The position numbers and the translations under genes are program-made. Positions 43,469-51,820 of a stretch of 64,000 bases of DNA are shown here, piece by piece. Position 1 is the stretch's first letter, and each line of letters begins with the position of its first letter. The stretch lies in NCBI GenBank assembly GCA_051884615.1, contig JBJEVT010000001.1, positions 15,028 to 79,027 on the forward strand, in the 5' to 3' direction. The notes beneath the pieces are model-generated. The model did no database searches. It had not been told where the DNA came from and worked only from the letters and a program-made list of their open reading frames with translations. This stretch comes from UBA1724 sp051884615 (GTDB taxonomy: Bacteria > Verrucomicrobiota > Lentisphaeria > Oligosphaerales > Oligosphaeraceae).

Positions 43469-44615
43469 GTTCCAGAGAAGGCCAGAAAAGAGGCAGGGGG
43501 AAGGCCAGCCTCCAGAAAGGTTCCGAAGCGCGGGCCAGGGACGCGGGCAGCGCGGGGCCGAAGAGGAGGGGAGGCAGTTCCCGGCGGGAAAGGGTCAGGG
43601 CGGGCGCCTCCCGGCTCTCCCGGATGACCAGCCCCTGCCCCGACGCCCTGGCCAGGGTGACGGTCTCCGAATCCTCCCCGTCCTCCACCTTCAGCGTCAT
43701 GCTCCCCTGCCAGGACTGGAGACGCTCCTCCAGCCAGGGACGGAAGAGCTCCAGGGTCTTCCCCAAAAGATTCACCCGGAACTGGGAAAGATTCTCCACC
43801 AGGAAATTCTGGGCGTAGCCATCCAGCATCTCCTCCAGCGCCCCGGAACATTCCGGAGGAGGCGCCAGCACATTCCAGCTGCCCGTCCCCAGCACATAGC
43901 GGACGATCTTCTCCACGCCCTCCACGTCGCCGCCGTATTCCTGAATGGTGCGGTCCTTCAACACCGCATAGGCAAAGCGGTCCCCCCCGGGATTCCACAG
44001 ATAGACCGGGCGGCCGGGACGCAGCAGGACATTCCGGCACTCCTCCAGGCTGCCCCGCAGGGGACAGGCGAAGGCGCTCTCCCGGGCCTTCCAAATCCGC
44101 AGGGTGTCCTCCTCCTCTCCCCGGTATTCCCGGAAATCCAGGATGGTGGGTTCCGTCTCCGGGGCGCGGAAGCGGAGCATGGCGGGCTCCAGGCGAAGGG
44201 TGCGGTAGACTCCCGCATGCTCCCAGCCATAGTGGCCGTAGCGCAGACGGTCCCCGCCCAGGGCGGACAGAGGAATCCCCTCCTGCCGCATGTCCTGGAT
44301 GACGCGCCGGAGCAAGGCGCTGAAGACCCCCTGCTTCCGGAAGCCGGGCATGCAGTGGACATGCCCGATGCCCCCGTAGGTCACTTCCGTCTTCCCCAGG
44401 CGAAGACGACGGGGCACCATCACCAGGCCGCCCGCCAGCTTCCCGTCCACATAGGCCAGGCGCCAGGCGGACATGGCCTGGGGCGTGGGGTTGACCGTGA
44501 CGGGATCGAAGTCCTCGAAGCGGGGATGGGCGGGGGTGTGGGTGCGGAAGCTGGCCACCACCTGGTCGGTGACCTGCTGGTAGTCCTCGGGAGTGCCGCG
44601 GCGAATCTCAAGCAT
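43461..44615 (-). CDS. GNAT family acetyltransferase with Eis-like C-terminal domain
   Basis: The 384-residue protein has an N-terminal GNAT domain (about 1-145) with the acetyl-CoA motif VHCMPGFRKQGVFSAL (the R/Q-x-x-G-x-G/A core), a second GNAT-like half, and a C-terminal SCP2-like domain. This is the Eis plan (GNAT-GNAT-SCP2). Family members acetylate amines such as aminoglycosides or lysines. It lies 15 bases downstream of the large LamG/CBM9 protein gene and directly upstream of GH31, so it may be part of the same transcript. Its substrate is unknown. Confidence 0.8.
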   Translation of the reverse strand: MLEIRRGTPEDYQQVTDQVVASFRTHTPAHPRFEDFDPVTVNPTPQAMSAWRLAYVDGKLAGGLVMVPRRLRLGKTEVTYGGIGHVHCMPGFRKQGVFSALLRRVIQDMRQEGIPLSALGGDRLRYGHYGWEHAGVYRTLRLEPAMLRFRAPETEPTILDFREYRGEEEDTLRIWKARESAFACPLRGSLEECRNVLLRPGRPVYLWNPGGDRFAYAVLKDRTIQEYGGDVEGVEKIVRYVLGTGSWNVLAPPPECSGALEEMLDGYAQNFLVENLSQFRVNLLGKTLELFRPWLEERLQSWQGSMTLKVEDGEDSETVTLARASGQGLVIRESREAPALTLSRRELPPLLFGPALPASLARASEPFWRLAFPLPLFWPSLEHV

Positions 44616-44630
44616 GGCGGGAAAGGGGGA

Positions 44631-47600
44631 TTATTGGAGTTCCAGAATCGCGAAAGAGTGGAAATCCAGGGACATCCGGAGGGTGTTTCCCTGGAAGGAA
44701 TGAATCTTGACACCCAGGTCTCCCCACGGGAGAGGGGCGCGCTCCGGGGGCACGGAAAACTCCTTCTGCCTCCGCCAAAGCTCCTGGCTACCCAAATCCT
44801 CCGTCATTCTCTCCACTACTTTAGTGGGTGGAGTGGAAATTCCCAGGGCGTCCCAGTCGAAAGTCAGAGTAAAGGTCTGGTTGTCATGGGCCTTGCCCAC
44901 ATGCCCCACCACCGCCAGGACCCGTTCCCCCCGCACATGGCAGCTGACGTAGACCTCCTTCGCCCCCTCCACCGACACGGGATGACGCCAGTAGCCCAGG
45001 AAACGGCAATCCGGCTCCCCCACCCCGAAGCGCGCCAGCGTCTGGACAATTTTGTCGAAGAGCCCGTAGTGGTTCCGCATGGGGGAGATGAGGGTGTTGT
45101 GGAGAAGGGTGGCGGCGTGCTCCGCCTTTCCCAGGCGGAACTGGTAGACGTCGGTGGGTTCGTCCCCCCCGTATTCCGGCCGCAGGGTGTCCAGGGGCAT
45201 GTACACGCTGTTGGTGACCCCGAAGGGGAGGGTGCTCAATTCGCTGGCGAACATTTCCAGGCCGTAGGTGTCCAGGATGTCCTTCTTGTCATGAAGAAGG
45301 GTGCTGGAGCTCTGCCGGATGTGCTCCCCGTTGAAGAGGTGGGAGACGAAGGTGTAGGTGGGCAGCAGATTGCAGTCGGTGTTGTGCAGCACGATCACCG
45401 GGGATTCTATGCCCTCCTGAAGTTGCACCAGGGCCATCCTCCGATAGAACTCCCGCTGGGCCAGCAGGGGAGCCCCGCCCTGGCATCCATGCTCCGTGTT
45501 GGCGCACTCCGGCACGTTCCCGAAGTCAAAGTAAAGCCCCTTCATCTGGGGAAAACGCCGCAGAAGCTCCCGCACCTTCCAGGCAAAGAAGGCGGAGGCC
45601 GAAGAGACGGGGCAGCAGTCGTAGATGAAATGCCCGGTGTTGTCGTAGTCCTGGGCCAGCTCGGGACGAAAACTCCATTCCGCACGGTAGGCCCGCATCT
45701 CCGGATACTTCGCCGAGAGATACCGGCCGCAGAGATAGGGCACGGGACGCACATGGTGGCCGTCGGTCTGGCGCCGGAACGCCTGGAGGTAGGAATTGGC
45801 GCAGGCATCCCCGTCCCGGTCGCGGGTGTCGGCAAAGTAGCTTCCCAGGTCTCCCCGATAGACCCCGTACGGGGCGTCGATGATGACCACATCCTGGGTG
45901 GGATGGGGGAGTCCGTCCTGGTTCATGGGGGCGGAGTAGCTCCAGGTGAAGGTGTCGAAGGGATAGTTGGGGGCCAGCGGCCGGATGGGAGTGGCCAGGA
46001 ATCCCAGGGAGATTTCCGTGGAGGCATCCCCGGGGAGGGCATGGGCGATGCGGATGGTGAGGGTGGTGTGCGTCTCGTCCCGCTCCACCAGGAAGGTGTC
46101 CTTGGAGGGGACGGTCCAGTTTTTCCGGTTTTCGGCGAAGACGCAGACTCCCCGCTCCTCGTTGCCGATCCACAGGGAATAGTAGAAGGGGAGGGTCGTG
46201 GTTCCCTGGGGAATCCTCATGGTGGTCTTGGCCCCCCAGATGCCTCCGCCGGCCGCTCCATGGAGGAATTTGGCGTCATGGTTGGTCATGCGCAAACGAA
46301 TGGCCAGGCTCTTGCCTCCCCGGGGAGTCAAGGTCAGACGGTTCCACTGGACCCCGTCATACTCCAGCCAGGAGTCACACCGGAACTCCCGTCCCTGGCT
46401 GCGGAACTCCACCCGATGGGGGGCCTGGGAGACCACCTGGAACGTCTCCAGAGGAGCTTCCTCCCCTCCCAGCAGAAGCTCCACAGGGCCCGCCAGCATG
46501 GGAACCCCCTGGCTTGTCAACTGGCCGGGCAGCGCACTCCCCGCCCAGCGATACTCCCGCTGGCTGACCTGGCAGAGCAACCCCTTCTCCCCCTCCCGGC
46601 GGCTGTCCATGGGGGTGAAAGGAGGCAGAATGATCTCCTGGGGGAACGACTGGGACTCCCACTCCCCAATGCCCGGATACTCCACCGGCTGGGCGGCGCG
46701 GGGATTCCCCTGGCCGTCTGTCAGAACCACGGTGTATTTTCCCGGGGGAAACTGGCGGGAGAAGGGGAGTTCCCTCCGAGAACCCGCCACGGGAAGGGAG
46801 GAGAGCAACTCGCCGGAAGGGGAAAGCAACTGGAATTCCCCGGGACCCGCCTCCCCCAGCTGCCGCCTCATAAGCGCCTCCTTCAAATTCACCCTCAGCT
46901 TTTCCTGGAAGAACAGGGGCGTCACGGTGAAGAAGGTCAGGTCCAGCTGAAAGGGGATGATGCGCCGCCAGGCGACCTCCCCGTTGCGGGAGAGGGTGTA
47001 GAGGAGGCAGTCGTAGTCCGCCTGGGAGAGGGAGAGGGAGAAGCTCTCCTGGATGGTCTCCCCCGCCCGGGCCTTCCAGGTCCTGTCGTAGAGGGGCAGG
47101 GGCAAGGCGCTGCCATCCAGCTTCGCCAGGGCCACCTGGTAGGCCAGCTCCCCTCCCTGGGCGCTCTCCAGACGGAAGCGCTGATGGTATTCCCCCTGGT
47201 TGGGATTGCTCTCCTCCAGAATCTGAAGGATGGCGCAGGGGCCGAAGGACACCGGAATCATCTCCTCGGGACCGTAGGAGTCGCTCTTCAGCTTCAAGGA
47301 GGAGGGCTGCCCGAAGTCCGGGAGTTTCCAGGAACGGCAGCAATTCAGGCGGAGGGGGTTCCCGGGGGGGCCGTCCAGCCCCACGGTCTTCCAGGGAATC
47401 ACCATCTCTCCCTCCCAGAGGATGGAATCGTCCATCTTCATGGCCTTGGTGCAGCGGTAGGTCCACTCCCCGTTCCAGGCGCCGTCGGTCTGACGCCCTT
47501 CGCAGTAGCCCCCCGCCATGTTCCCGGCAAAACGATACAGGGCGTCCGTCTCCAGATAGACCTCCACGGATTCGCTGCCCCAGACCTCGGGCTCCTTCTG

Positions 47601-48530
47601 GGAACTCCGCAAATCCCCCTCCACGAAAGGCTGATGGGGCGGGAAGCGGGTGTAGAAGCCCACATAAAGGTTCTGGGCGTCGTAGCACAAGCGGAAATCA
47701 TGGGAGGGAAGCTCCCCGGAGACCTGGGGATAGTTGCCCTGGACGAGACGTCCCGTGCCCGCCGCGTGCGCCCAGGCTTCCTCGGAAAGCTGTCCATCCG
47801 CTTCCGGCGGCGCCACCCCCGCCGGCAGGGGAGGCACCGTCAGCAAGGGGGGAACGTTCTCCGCCAAGGGACGAAAGGAAACCCCGGAATACGCCGCCGC
47901 CTCCTGGGGTTCCAGGGCGTGGGAAAAGACCCGGAGTTCCCGGAGAAAAGTGTCATCGCACCAGGGATTCGTGGCGATCCAGCCATCCTGGTAGGGGCCC
48001 AGATTCAGACGGGTGACCTTCTCCACAGGCAGGGGCTGCTCGGTCTCCGCCAGAATCCGCCCGTCCCGGAAGAGCCGGAGACGCTGCCCGTCCCAACTGA
48101 ATCCCAGGGAATATTCCTCCCCGGGCGCCAGGGGCTCCGGCATCTCCATCCGGAAGGTCTTGTCCTGGTCGGAGAAGGCGAAGGCCCACCGTCTGTCCCC
48201 AAAGAAGTAGAACCCCGCATAAAGGCGACTGCTGGTACGCAGAGTCACCAGGCTCCGCATGGTATGCCGGGGCTCCCGGGGCTCTTCAAAGCGCACCCGG
48301 AAGAGGATGGTCCCCTCGTTTTCCCCCAGAAGGGGGGCGGCGGGCAATCCCAACCCGCGGCTTCCCACCGCCAATTCCCCGCTCCTCCACATCCCCTCCT
48401 CGGGAACCTGGGCGACACCTCCCACCACCACGCTCCGCTCCCGGGAGAAATCCCAGTGCAGGGTCTCCAGGGCCGTCAGGGACAAATGGGCGGCCAGCAA
48501 GACGAGGAGAGAGAAGCAACGGCACTTCAT
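44631..48530 (-). CDS. Secreted LamG/CBM9-like and DUF6067-like glycoside hydrolase
   Basis: The 1299-residue protein begins MKCRCFSLLVLLAAHLSLTA, a signal peptide. A LamG-like jelly-roll domain (about 20-215) contains WDFSRERS, GTILFRVRF and NLGPYQDGW. A CBM9-like domain (about 245-430) contains DGQLSEEAW, LYVGFYTRF and WGSESVEVYL. The remaining 850 residues resemble DUF6067-type glycoside hydrolase proteins of PVC bacteria, with a barrel region having DVVIIDAPYGVYRG and LYFDFGNVPEC, where acidic residues could be catalytic. It probably cuts or binds complex polysaccharide outside the cell. The start is at 48530; no strong ribosome-binding site is seen. The GNAT and GH31 genes follow on the same strand. 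Confidence 0.72.
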   Translation of the reverse strand: MKCRCFSLLVLLAAHLSLTALETLHWDFSRERSVVVGGVAQVPEEGMWRSGELAVGSRGLGLPAAPLLGENEGTILFRVRFEEPREPRHTMRSLVTLRTSSRLYAGFYFFGDRRWAFAFSDQDKTFRMEMPEPLAPGEEYSLGFSWDGQRLRLFRDGRILAETEQPLPVEKVTRLNLGPYQDGWIATNPWCDDTFLRELRVFSHALEPQEAAAYSGVSFRPLAENVPPLLTVPPLPAGVAPPEADGQLSEEAWAHAAGTGRLVQGNYPQVSGELPSHDFRLCYDAQNLYVGFYTRFPPHQPFVEGDLRSSQKEPEVWGSESVEVYLETDALYRFAGNMAGGYCEGRQTDGAWNGEWTYRCTKAMKMDDSILWEGEMVIPWKTVGLDGPPGNPLRLNCCRSWKLPDFGQPSSLKLKSDSYGPEEMIPVSFGPCAILQILEESNPNQGEYHQRFRLESAQGGELAYQVALAKLDGSALPLPLYDRTWKARAGETIQESFSLSLSQADYDCLLYTLSRNGEVAWRRIIPFQLDLTFFTVTPLFFQEKLRVNLKEALMRRQLGEAGPGEFQLLSPSGELLSSLPVAGSRRELPFSRQFPPGKYTVVLTDGQGNPRAAQPVEYPGIGEWESQSFPQEIILPPFTPMDSRREGEKGLLCQVSQREYRWAGSALPGQLTSQGVPMLAGPVELLLGGEEAPLETFQVVSQAPHRVEFRSQGREFRCDSWLEYDGVQWNRLTLTPRGGKSLAIRLRMTNHDAKFLHGAAGGGIWGAKTTMRIPQGTTTLPFYYSLWIGNEERGVCVFAENRKNWTVPSKDTFLVERDETHTTLTIRIAHALPGDASTEISLGFLATPIRPLAPNYPFDTFTWSYSAPMNQDGLPHPTQDVVIIDAPYGVYRGDLGSYFADTRDRDGDACANSYLQAFRRQTDGHHVRPVPYLCGRYLSAKYPEMRAYRAEWSFRPELAQDYDNTGHFIYDCCPVSSASAFFAWKVRELLRRFPQMKGLYFDFGNVPECANTEHGCQGGAPLLAQREFYRRMALVQLQEGIESPVIVLHNTDCNLLPTYTFVSHLFNGEHIRQSSSTLLHDKKDILDTYGLEMFASELSTLPFGVTNSVYMPLDTLRPEYGGDEPTDVYQFRLGKAEHAATLLHNTLISPMRNHYGLFDKIVQTLARFGVGEPDCRFLGYWRHPVSVEGAKEVYVSCHVRGERVLAVVGHVGKAHDNQTFTLTFDWDALGISTPPTKVVERMTEDLGSQELWRRQKEFSVPPERAPLPWGDLGVKIHSFQGNTLRMSLDFHSFAILELQ

Positions 48531-48576
48531 GGGAGGCGGAACAGGGAGGGGAGGAACAAGGGGAACAAGGAGCAGG

Positions 48577-49341
48577 CTACTCCGTGCGGTCAAAGTAGAA
48601 GGTGTAGCGGGTCAACCCCACCTTGGCGGGGCAGTAGGTGGCGTTGTAGTTCTGATAGCTGGAACCGCAGTGCCCCTCCACCGACTCCGCGTGGCCGTCC
48701 GGGAAGAGAATGTTCACCTTGCCATCGTGAATGCCCGTCCACACGCCCCAGTACCCCATGGAGGCATTGGCGTAATGCTCGAAGGCGATGTAGTAGCCAC
48801 GGGTGTCGGCGCCGCTGCATACCATGTCTCCCACCAGCATGGCCGTGCTGGGACTCTTGATCTTGTCCCACACGAAGTTGAAGCCGAATTTGCCATCCCC
48901 GGCGGGATTGTCGGCGAACCGGTTCATGCCATGCCGGCTCCACTGCGCCCACGCCCAGCGACCTTCCGCCGTGCCATCTTGCAGGAAGGTGTGATTGTAC
49001 GCGTCCTTCAAAGGCTCGTCCATGGTGGAGGGACAACGGAAGTTCGCCGCGGTCAACGCCCCCGCTCCGTATTCCACCATCATGGCGGGCCACCAGCAGT
49101 AGTGCCCGCCGTTGGCATCCGTCCGGTAGTACTCCGCCCCCGTGCCAAAATACTTCCCGTCGGAATCGTCCACATACATCAACAGGTACAACCCAATGGT
49201 CTTCTGGTTGTTCACACAGCTGATGGCACGGGCCTTGGCGCGGGCCTTGGACAACGCCGGCAACAACATGGCCGCTAAAATCGCAATGATGGCAATGACG
49301 ACCAGCAATTCAATCAAGGTGAAACTTCCACGATGCTTCAT
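48577..49341 (-). CDS. Prepilin-type N-terminal domain protein with H-X9-DG motif
   Basis: The 254-residue protein has a type IV prepilin leader: MKHRGSFTLIELLVVIAIIAILAAMLLPAL, spread over residues 1-30, with peptidase cleavage expected just before the F of FTLIELLV. A C-terminal H-x9-DG motif, HDGKVNILFPDG, is the hallmark of the DUF1559-type pseudopilins abundant in Planctomycetes and Lentisphaerota. The start at 49341 has a GAGGAG site. It is probably exported and membrane-held, and may bind or present surface structures. It lies 46 bases upstream of the large glycoside-hydrolase gene and may share its transcript. Confidence 0.88.
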   Translation of the reverse strand: MKHRGSFTLIELLVVIAIIAILAAMLLPALSKARAKARAISCVNNQKTIGLYLLMYVDDSDGKYFGTGAEYYRTDANGGHYCWWPAMMVEYGAGALTAANFRCPSTMDEPLKDAYNHTFLQDGTAEGRWAWAQWSRHGMNRFADNPAGDGKFGFNFVWDKIKSPSTAMLVGDMVCSGADTRGYYIAFEHYANASMGYWGVWTGIHDGKVNILFPDGHAESVEGHCGSSYQNYNATYCPAKVGLTRYTFYFDRTE

Positions 49342-49415
49342 GACGCCTCTCTCCTCAAAAAAAGGGAAACGGATGGGGGGACAACAACGGATCACAAGAA
49401 AAATCCGGGGAACGC

Positions 49416-49441
49416 CCCATACTGAACAAGTTCAGCATGGG
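49416..49441. promoter_or_regulatory. 12-bp inverted repeat, probable operator
   Basis: CCCATACTGAAC-AA-GTTCAGCATGGG is an inverted repeat with 11 of 12 positions matching and a two-base spacer. It lies 75-100 bases upstream of the pseudopilin ATG. Such compact symmetry fits a dimeric repressor site. Confidence 0.5.
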
Positions 49442-49474
49442 AGGAAAAAAGAAGCCCGTCGCCTCCAGAGATTC

Positions 49475-49505
49475 TTATAACATCCTTGTTTGCAAGGAGT
49501 TATAA
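49475..49505. promoter_or_regulatory. AT-rich inverted repeat related to 10267-10305
   Basis: TTATAACaTCCTTG and CAAGGAGTTATAA are inverted arms with one bulged base and a 4-base spacer. The right half-site AAGGAGTTATAAAT resembles AAGTAGTTATAAAT at 10290-10303. Confidence 0.45.
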
Positions 49506-49848
49506 ATCAACCATCCCCTCCGGCGCGGGAGAGAAGGGAGGCGAAAGAGCGGGAAACAAGGATAGTATAGGAAAGAAAAAAAACAAGGAGCACTCAAGGA
49601 AAAATATTCTCCCCTGGAGAGGGCCGGGAACATATCGAAGGGCCAGACGCCCTGGAGATTCCAGGAGCTGCCTCCCGGAGATAGACCAGGTTGACGGCAC
49701 CCGACGTTGGCCGAAACGTCCCCTCTCCCTCCCCCTACGGGGTGCGACAAGGTCCATCCCTTCATCGGAAACAAGAGAAGAAGCGGGGAAGACCTGGAAA
49801 AAAGATTGCCGAGGTGAATGCCGGTGAGAAACATTGGGAAAGTCACAT

Positions 49849-49854
49849 TATACT
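49849..49854 (+). promoter_or_regulatory. Candidate -10 element for SGNH gene
   Basis: TATACT lies 54 bases before the ATG at 49908. It would put transcription start downstream of the alternative ATG at 49818, supporting the shorter protein. No clear -35. Confidence 0.35.
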
Positions 49855-49907
49855 ACAGGGAAGTCATCAGACACAATTCTGTGCAATCACAACAGTGGAT
49901 ACGGACC

Positions 49908-50573
49908 ATGGAAGAAAAGTTCATTAGGGGATGTGCAGGCAAAACGGCAGAACCCTTTCTGAAAAAGGGAGAGACGGTATTGTTTTTTGGCGACAGTCTG
50001 ACTGCGGCGGAAGACGGATACGTCTCTTATATGGAAAAATACCTGACCCCCATGGGAATCAAGGTAGTCAACGCCGGCATGTCCGGTGACAAGACTCCGT
50101 TGGCGTTGACTCGGATGATTCCCGATGTCATAGAAAAGAAGCCAGATGCCGTCTGCTTCTATTTCGGGGTCAACGACACGGTCATCGGCTTGGGACAATG
50201 GCGAACGGAGCCTGTCGTGACACCCGAAGCATTCAAGGTCAATTTGATATGGATGCATCATCTCTGCAAACTGAATGGAATCAAAAAGTTTTGCTTTTGC
50301 GGACTGCCCGTTGCCGAAGGCCGCGCCTGGGAAGATGAGGGGAACCGTTCCACGTTATTTGCCGTGGCTGCCCGTGAAGCAGCCGTTGTCTGCGACGCGG
50401 AATTCGTTCCTTTCGATGTTGTGTTTGCCGCCGCAACACGCAAGCATGTTGCCGAACTAGACGACGAGGGGCTTCTTTTTACGAAGGATGGCCGCCATTG
50501 GAACGCCAAAGGCTGCCAGTTGGCAGCCGATACCATCATGAGAAGCTGGCATCTCCTGGACTGCATCTCATAG
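49908..50573 (+). CDS. SGNH/GDSL family hydrolase, GC-lower gene
   Basis: The 221-residue protein has the SGNH motifs: GDSLT with S30, GMSG near 57-60, GVND (N90), and DGRHW (D194, H197). It is probably an esterase acting on acetylated or acylated sugars. There is no signal peptide. A longer frame starts at 49818, but a -10 element lies inside it, and homology is expected from MEEKFIRG. Codon use and composition are AT-richer than in neighbours, which suggests a later acquisition. It may serve the glycan cluster. Confidence 0.78.
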   Translation: MEEKFIRGCAGKTAEPFLKKGETVLFFGDSLTAAEDGYVSYMEKYLTPMGIKVVNAGMSGDKTPLALTRMIPDVIEKKPDAVCFYFGVNDTVIGLGQWRTEPVVTPEAFKVNLIWMHHLCKLNGIKKFCFCGLPVAEGRAWEDEGNRSTLFAVAAREAAVVCDAEFVPFDVVFAAATRKHVAELDDEGLLFTKDGRHWNAKGCQLAADTIMRSWHLLDCIS

Positions 50574-50626
50574 GTCGCCGAGCGGGGGAAGAAGGTGGAT
50601 TGCTCCCGTCCCCCCCCCGCCTGAAG

Positions 50627-50690
50627 CCCTCTGCGTGGTCCGGGGTGGGCCGCAGGCGCCTCCGTGTGGTCTGTGTTCCCGCGGAGCGCC
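50627..50690 (+). repeat. Degenerate copy of 31-32 bp repeat family
   Basis: CCCTCTGCGTGGTCCGGGG-TGGGCCGCAGGCGCC resembles the minus strand of 39364-39400 (CCCTCTGTGTACTCCGGGG, then TGGGCCGCAGGCGCC). It is followed by GTGTGGTCTGTGTTCCCGCGG. Confidence 0.6.
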
Positions 50691-50743
50691 CCTCTTCCCT
50701 GTTGTCCTGGTCGGGATGGAGAGGCTGGGGCTATATTTCAGCC

Positions 50744-51814
50744 ATGGACATCGCAAAGATTGACAAGAATTTTCGGATTGAGACCCTGGGGGATTTGTCG
50801 CTGCACTACTGGGATGCGCTGGACGCCCCCTTCCAGGTCACGGGCTTTCCCTGGTGGCGCCACGGGGAAATGCTCCATCGCCTTCCCCTGGAGTTCACGG
50901 AGAAGGAGGTGAACGCGGGGGCGTTGGCCCTGAGCACCCACACCTCCGGAGGAACGATCCGCTTCCGCACGGACTCCCCCCACATGACCCTCCGGGTGCG
51001 GTATCGGGACTTCACGGACATGAGCCACATGCCCCGCATCGGCAGCGGCGGCTTCGACTTCTACGTCCAGCCTCCCGAAGGCGGGGAGCGCTACTACACC
51101 ACCATCCAGCCCTGCCCGGAGCACGCCCGGGAGACCTTGGAGCACCGCTTCTGGAACTATCCCGCGGAGGAGGGACTCCACGCCGTCACCCTCTATCTGC
51201 CCCTCTACTCCGGCATCGAGACGATGGAGATCGGCCTCGCCCCCCAGGCCCAGGTGCTCCCTCCTCTCCCCCAAAAACTCTCCCGTCCCATCCTCTTCTA
51301 CGGCTCCTCCATCACCCAGGGAGGATGCGCCAGCCGCCCCGCCAACAACTACACCACCATGCTCTGCCGGGCGCTGGACGCCCCCCAGATCAACCTGGGA
51401 TTCTCCGGCAGCGCCCTGGGAGAACCCGCCCTGGCGGCGAAGATTGCGGAGCTGGAGATGGCAGCCTTCGTCATGGACTACGACTACAACGCCCCCGACG
51501 AGGCGCATCTGGCAAAAACCCACGAGCCTTTCTTCCGCATCGTCCGGGACGCCCAGCCCACCCTCCCCATCCTCCTCCTCTCCAAATGCTCCCATCCCAC
51601 CCCGGAACGACGGGATATCGTGCGCCGCACCTACGAAAATGCCCGGCAGGCCGGGGACACCCGGGTGTGGTTCCTGGATGGAGGAGAGTTCTTCGGCCCC
51701 CAGGGCGATAATTTCTGCACCGTGGACGGCTCCCACCCCAACGATTTGGGATTCTATCGAATGTATGAAAAGGTCCTGCCCGTCCTGCGGGAGGCCCTCT
51801 CCCTCCCCCGGTAG
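50744..51814 (+). CDS. SGNH/GDSL hydrolase with N-terminal beta domain
   Basis: The 356-residue protein has a beta-rich N-terminal domain (about 1-165, GGFDFYVQP and the like) and an SGNH domain with FYGSSITQGGCASRP (S189) and DGSHPND (D328, H331). This layout is that of the Lipase_GDSL_3 type acetylxylan-like esterases of PVC and Bacteroidota bacteria, which deacetylate polysaccharides. No signal peptide is visible. The ATG at 50744 is preceded by an AT-rich GGCTATATTTCAGCC element. LacI starts six bases after its stop, so both are likely co-transcribed. Confidence 0.85.
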   Translation: MDIAKIDKNFRIETLGDLSLHYWDALDAPFQVTGFPWWRHGEMLHRLPLEFTEKEVNAGALALSTHTSGGTIRFRTDSPHMTLRVRYRDFTDMSHMPRIGSGGFDFYVQPPEGGERYYTTIQPCPEHARETLEHRFWNYPAEEGLHAVTLYLPLYSGIETMEIGLAPQAQVLPPLPQKLSRPILFYGSSITQGGCASRPANNYTTMLCRALDAPQINLGFSGSALGEPALAAKIAELEMAAFVMDYDYNAPDEAHLAKTHEPFFRIVRDAQPTLPILLLSKCSHPTPERRDIVRRTYENARQAGDTRVWFLDGGEFFGPQGDNFCTVDGSHPNDLGFYRMYEKVLPVLREALSLPR

Positions 51815-51820
51815 CCTTCC

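Larger units (their letters stand above)
49342..49907. other. Divergent intergenic region with inverted repeats
   Basis: The gap between the pseudopilin (minus) and SGNH gene (plus) is AT-rich in parts. It holds inverted repeats at 49416-49441 and 49475-49505 and a TATACT -10 element at 49849-49854. An open stretch near 49486-49827 looks non-coding. No gene was supported. Confidence 0.55.

Noticed and set aside
43131..48860. A plus-strand open frame of 1909 codons antisense to the glycan genes
   Set aside because: GC-rich genes have few stops in opposite frames; the product is low-complexity and rich in Gly, His and Pro, and the minus-strand genes carry real domains.
49486..49827. A 113-codon plus-strand frame in the pseudopilin/SGNH gap
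   Set aside because: Composition is basic and low-complexity, there is no good start signal, and it spans a likely promoter region.
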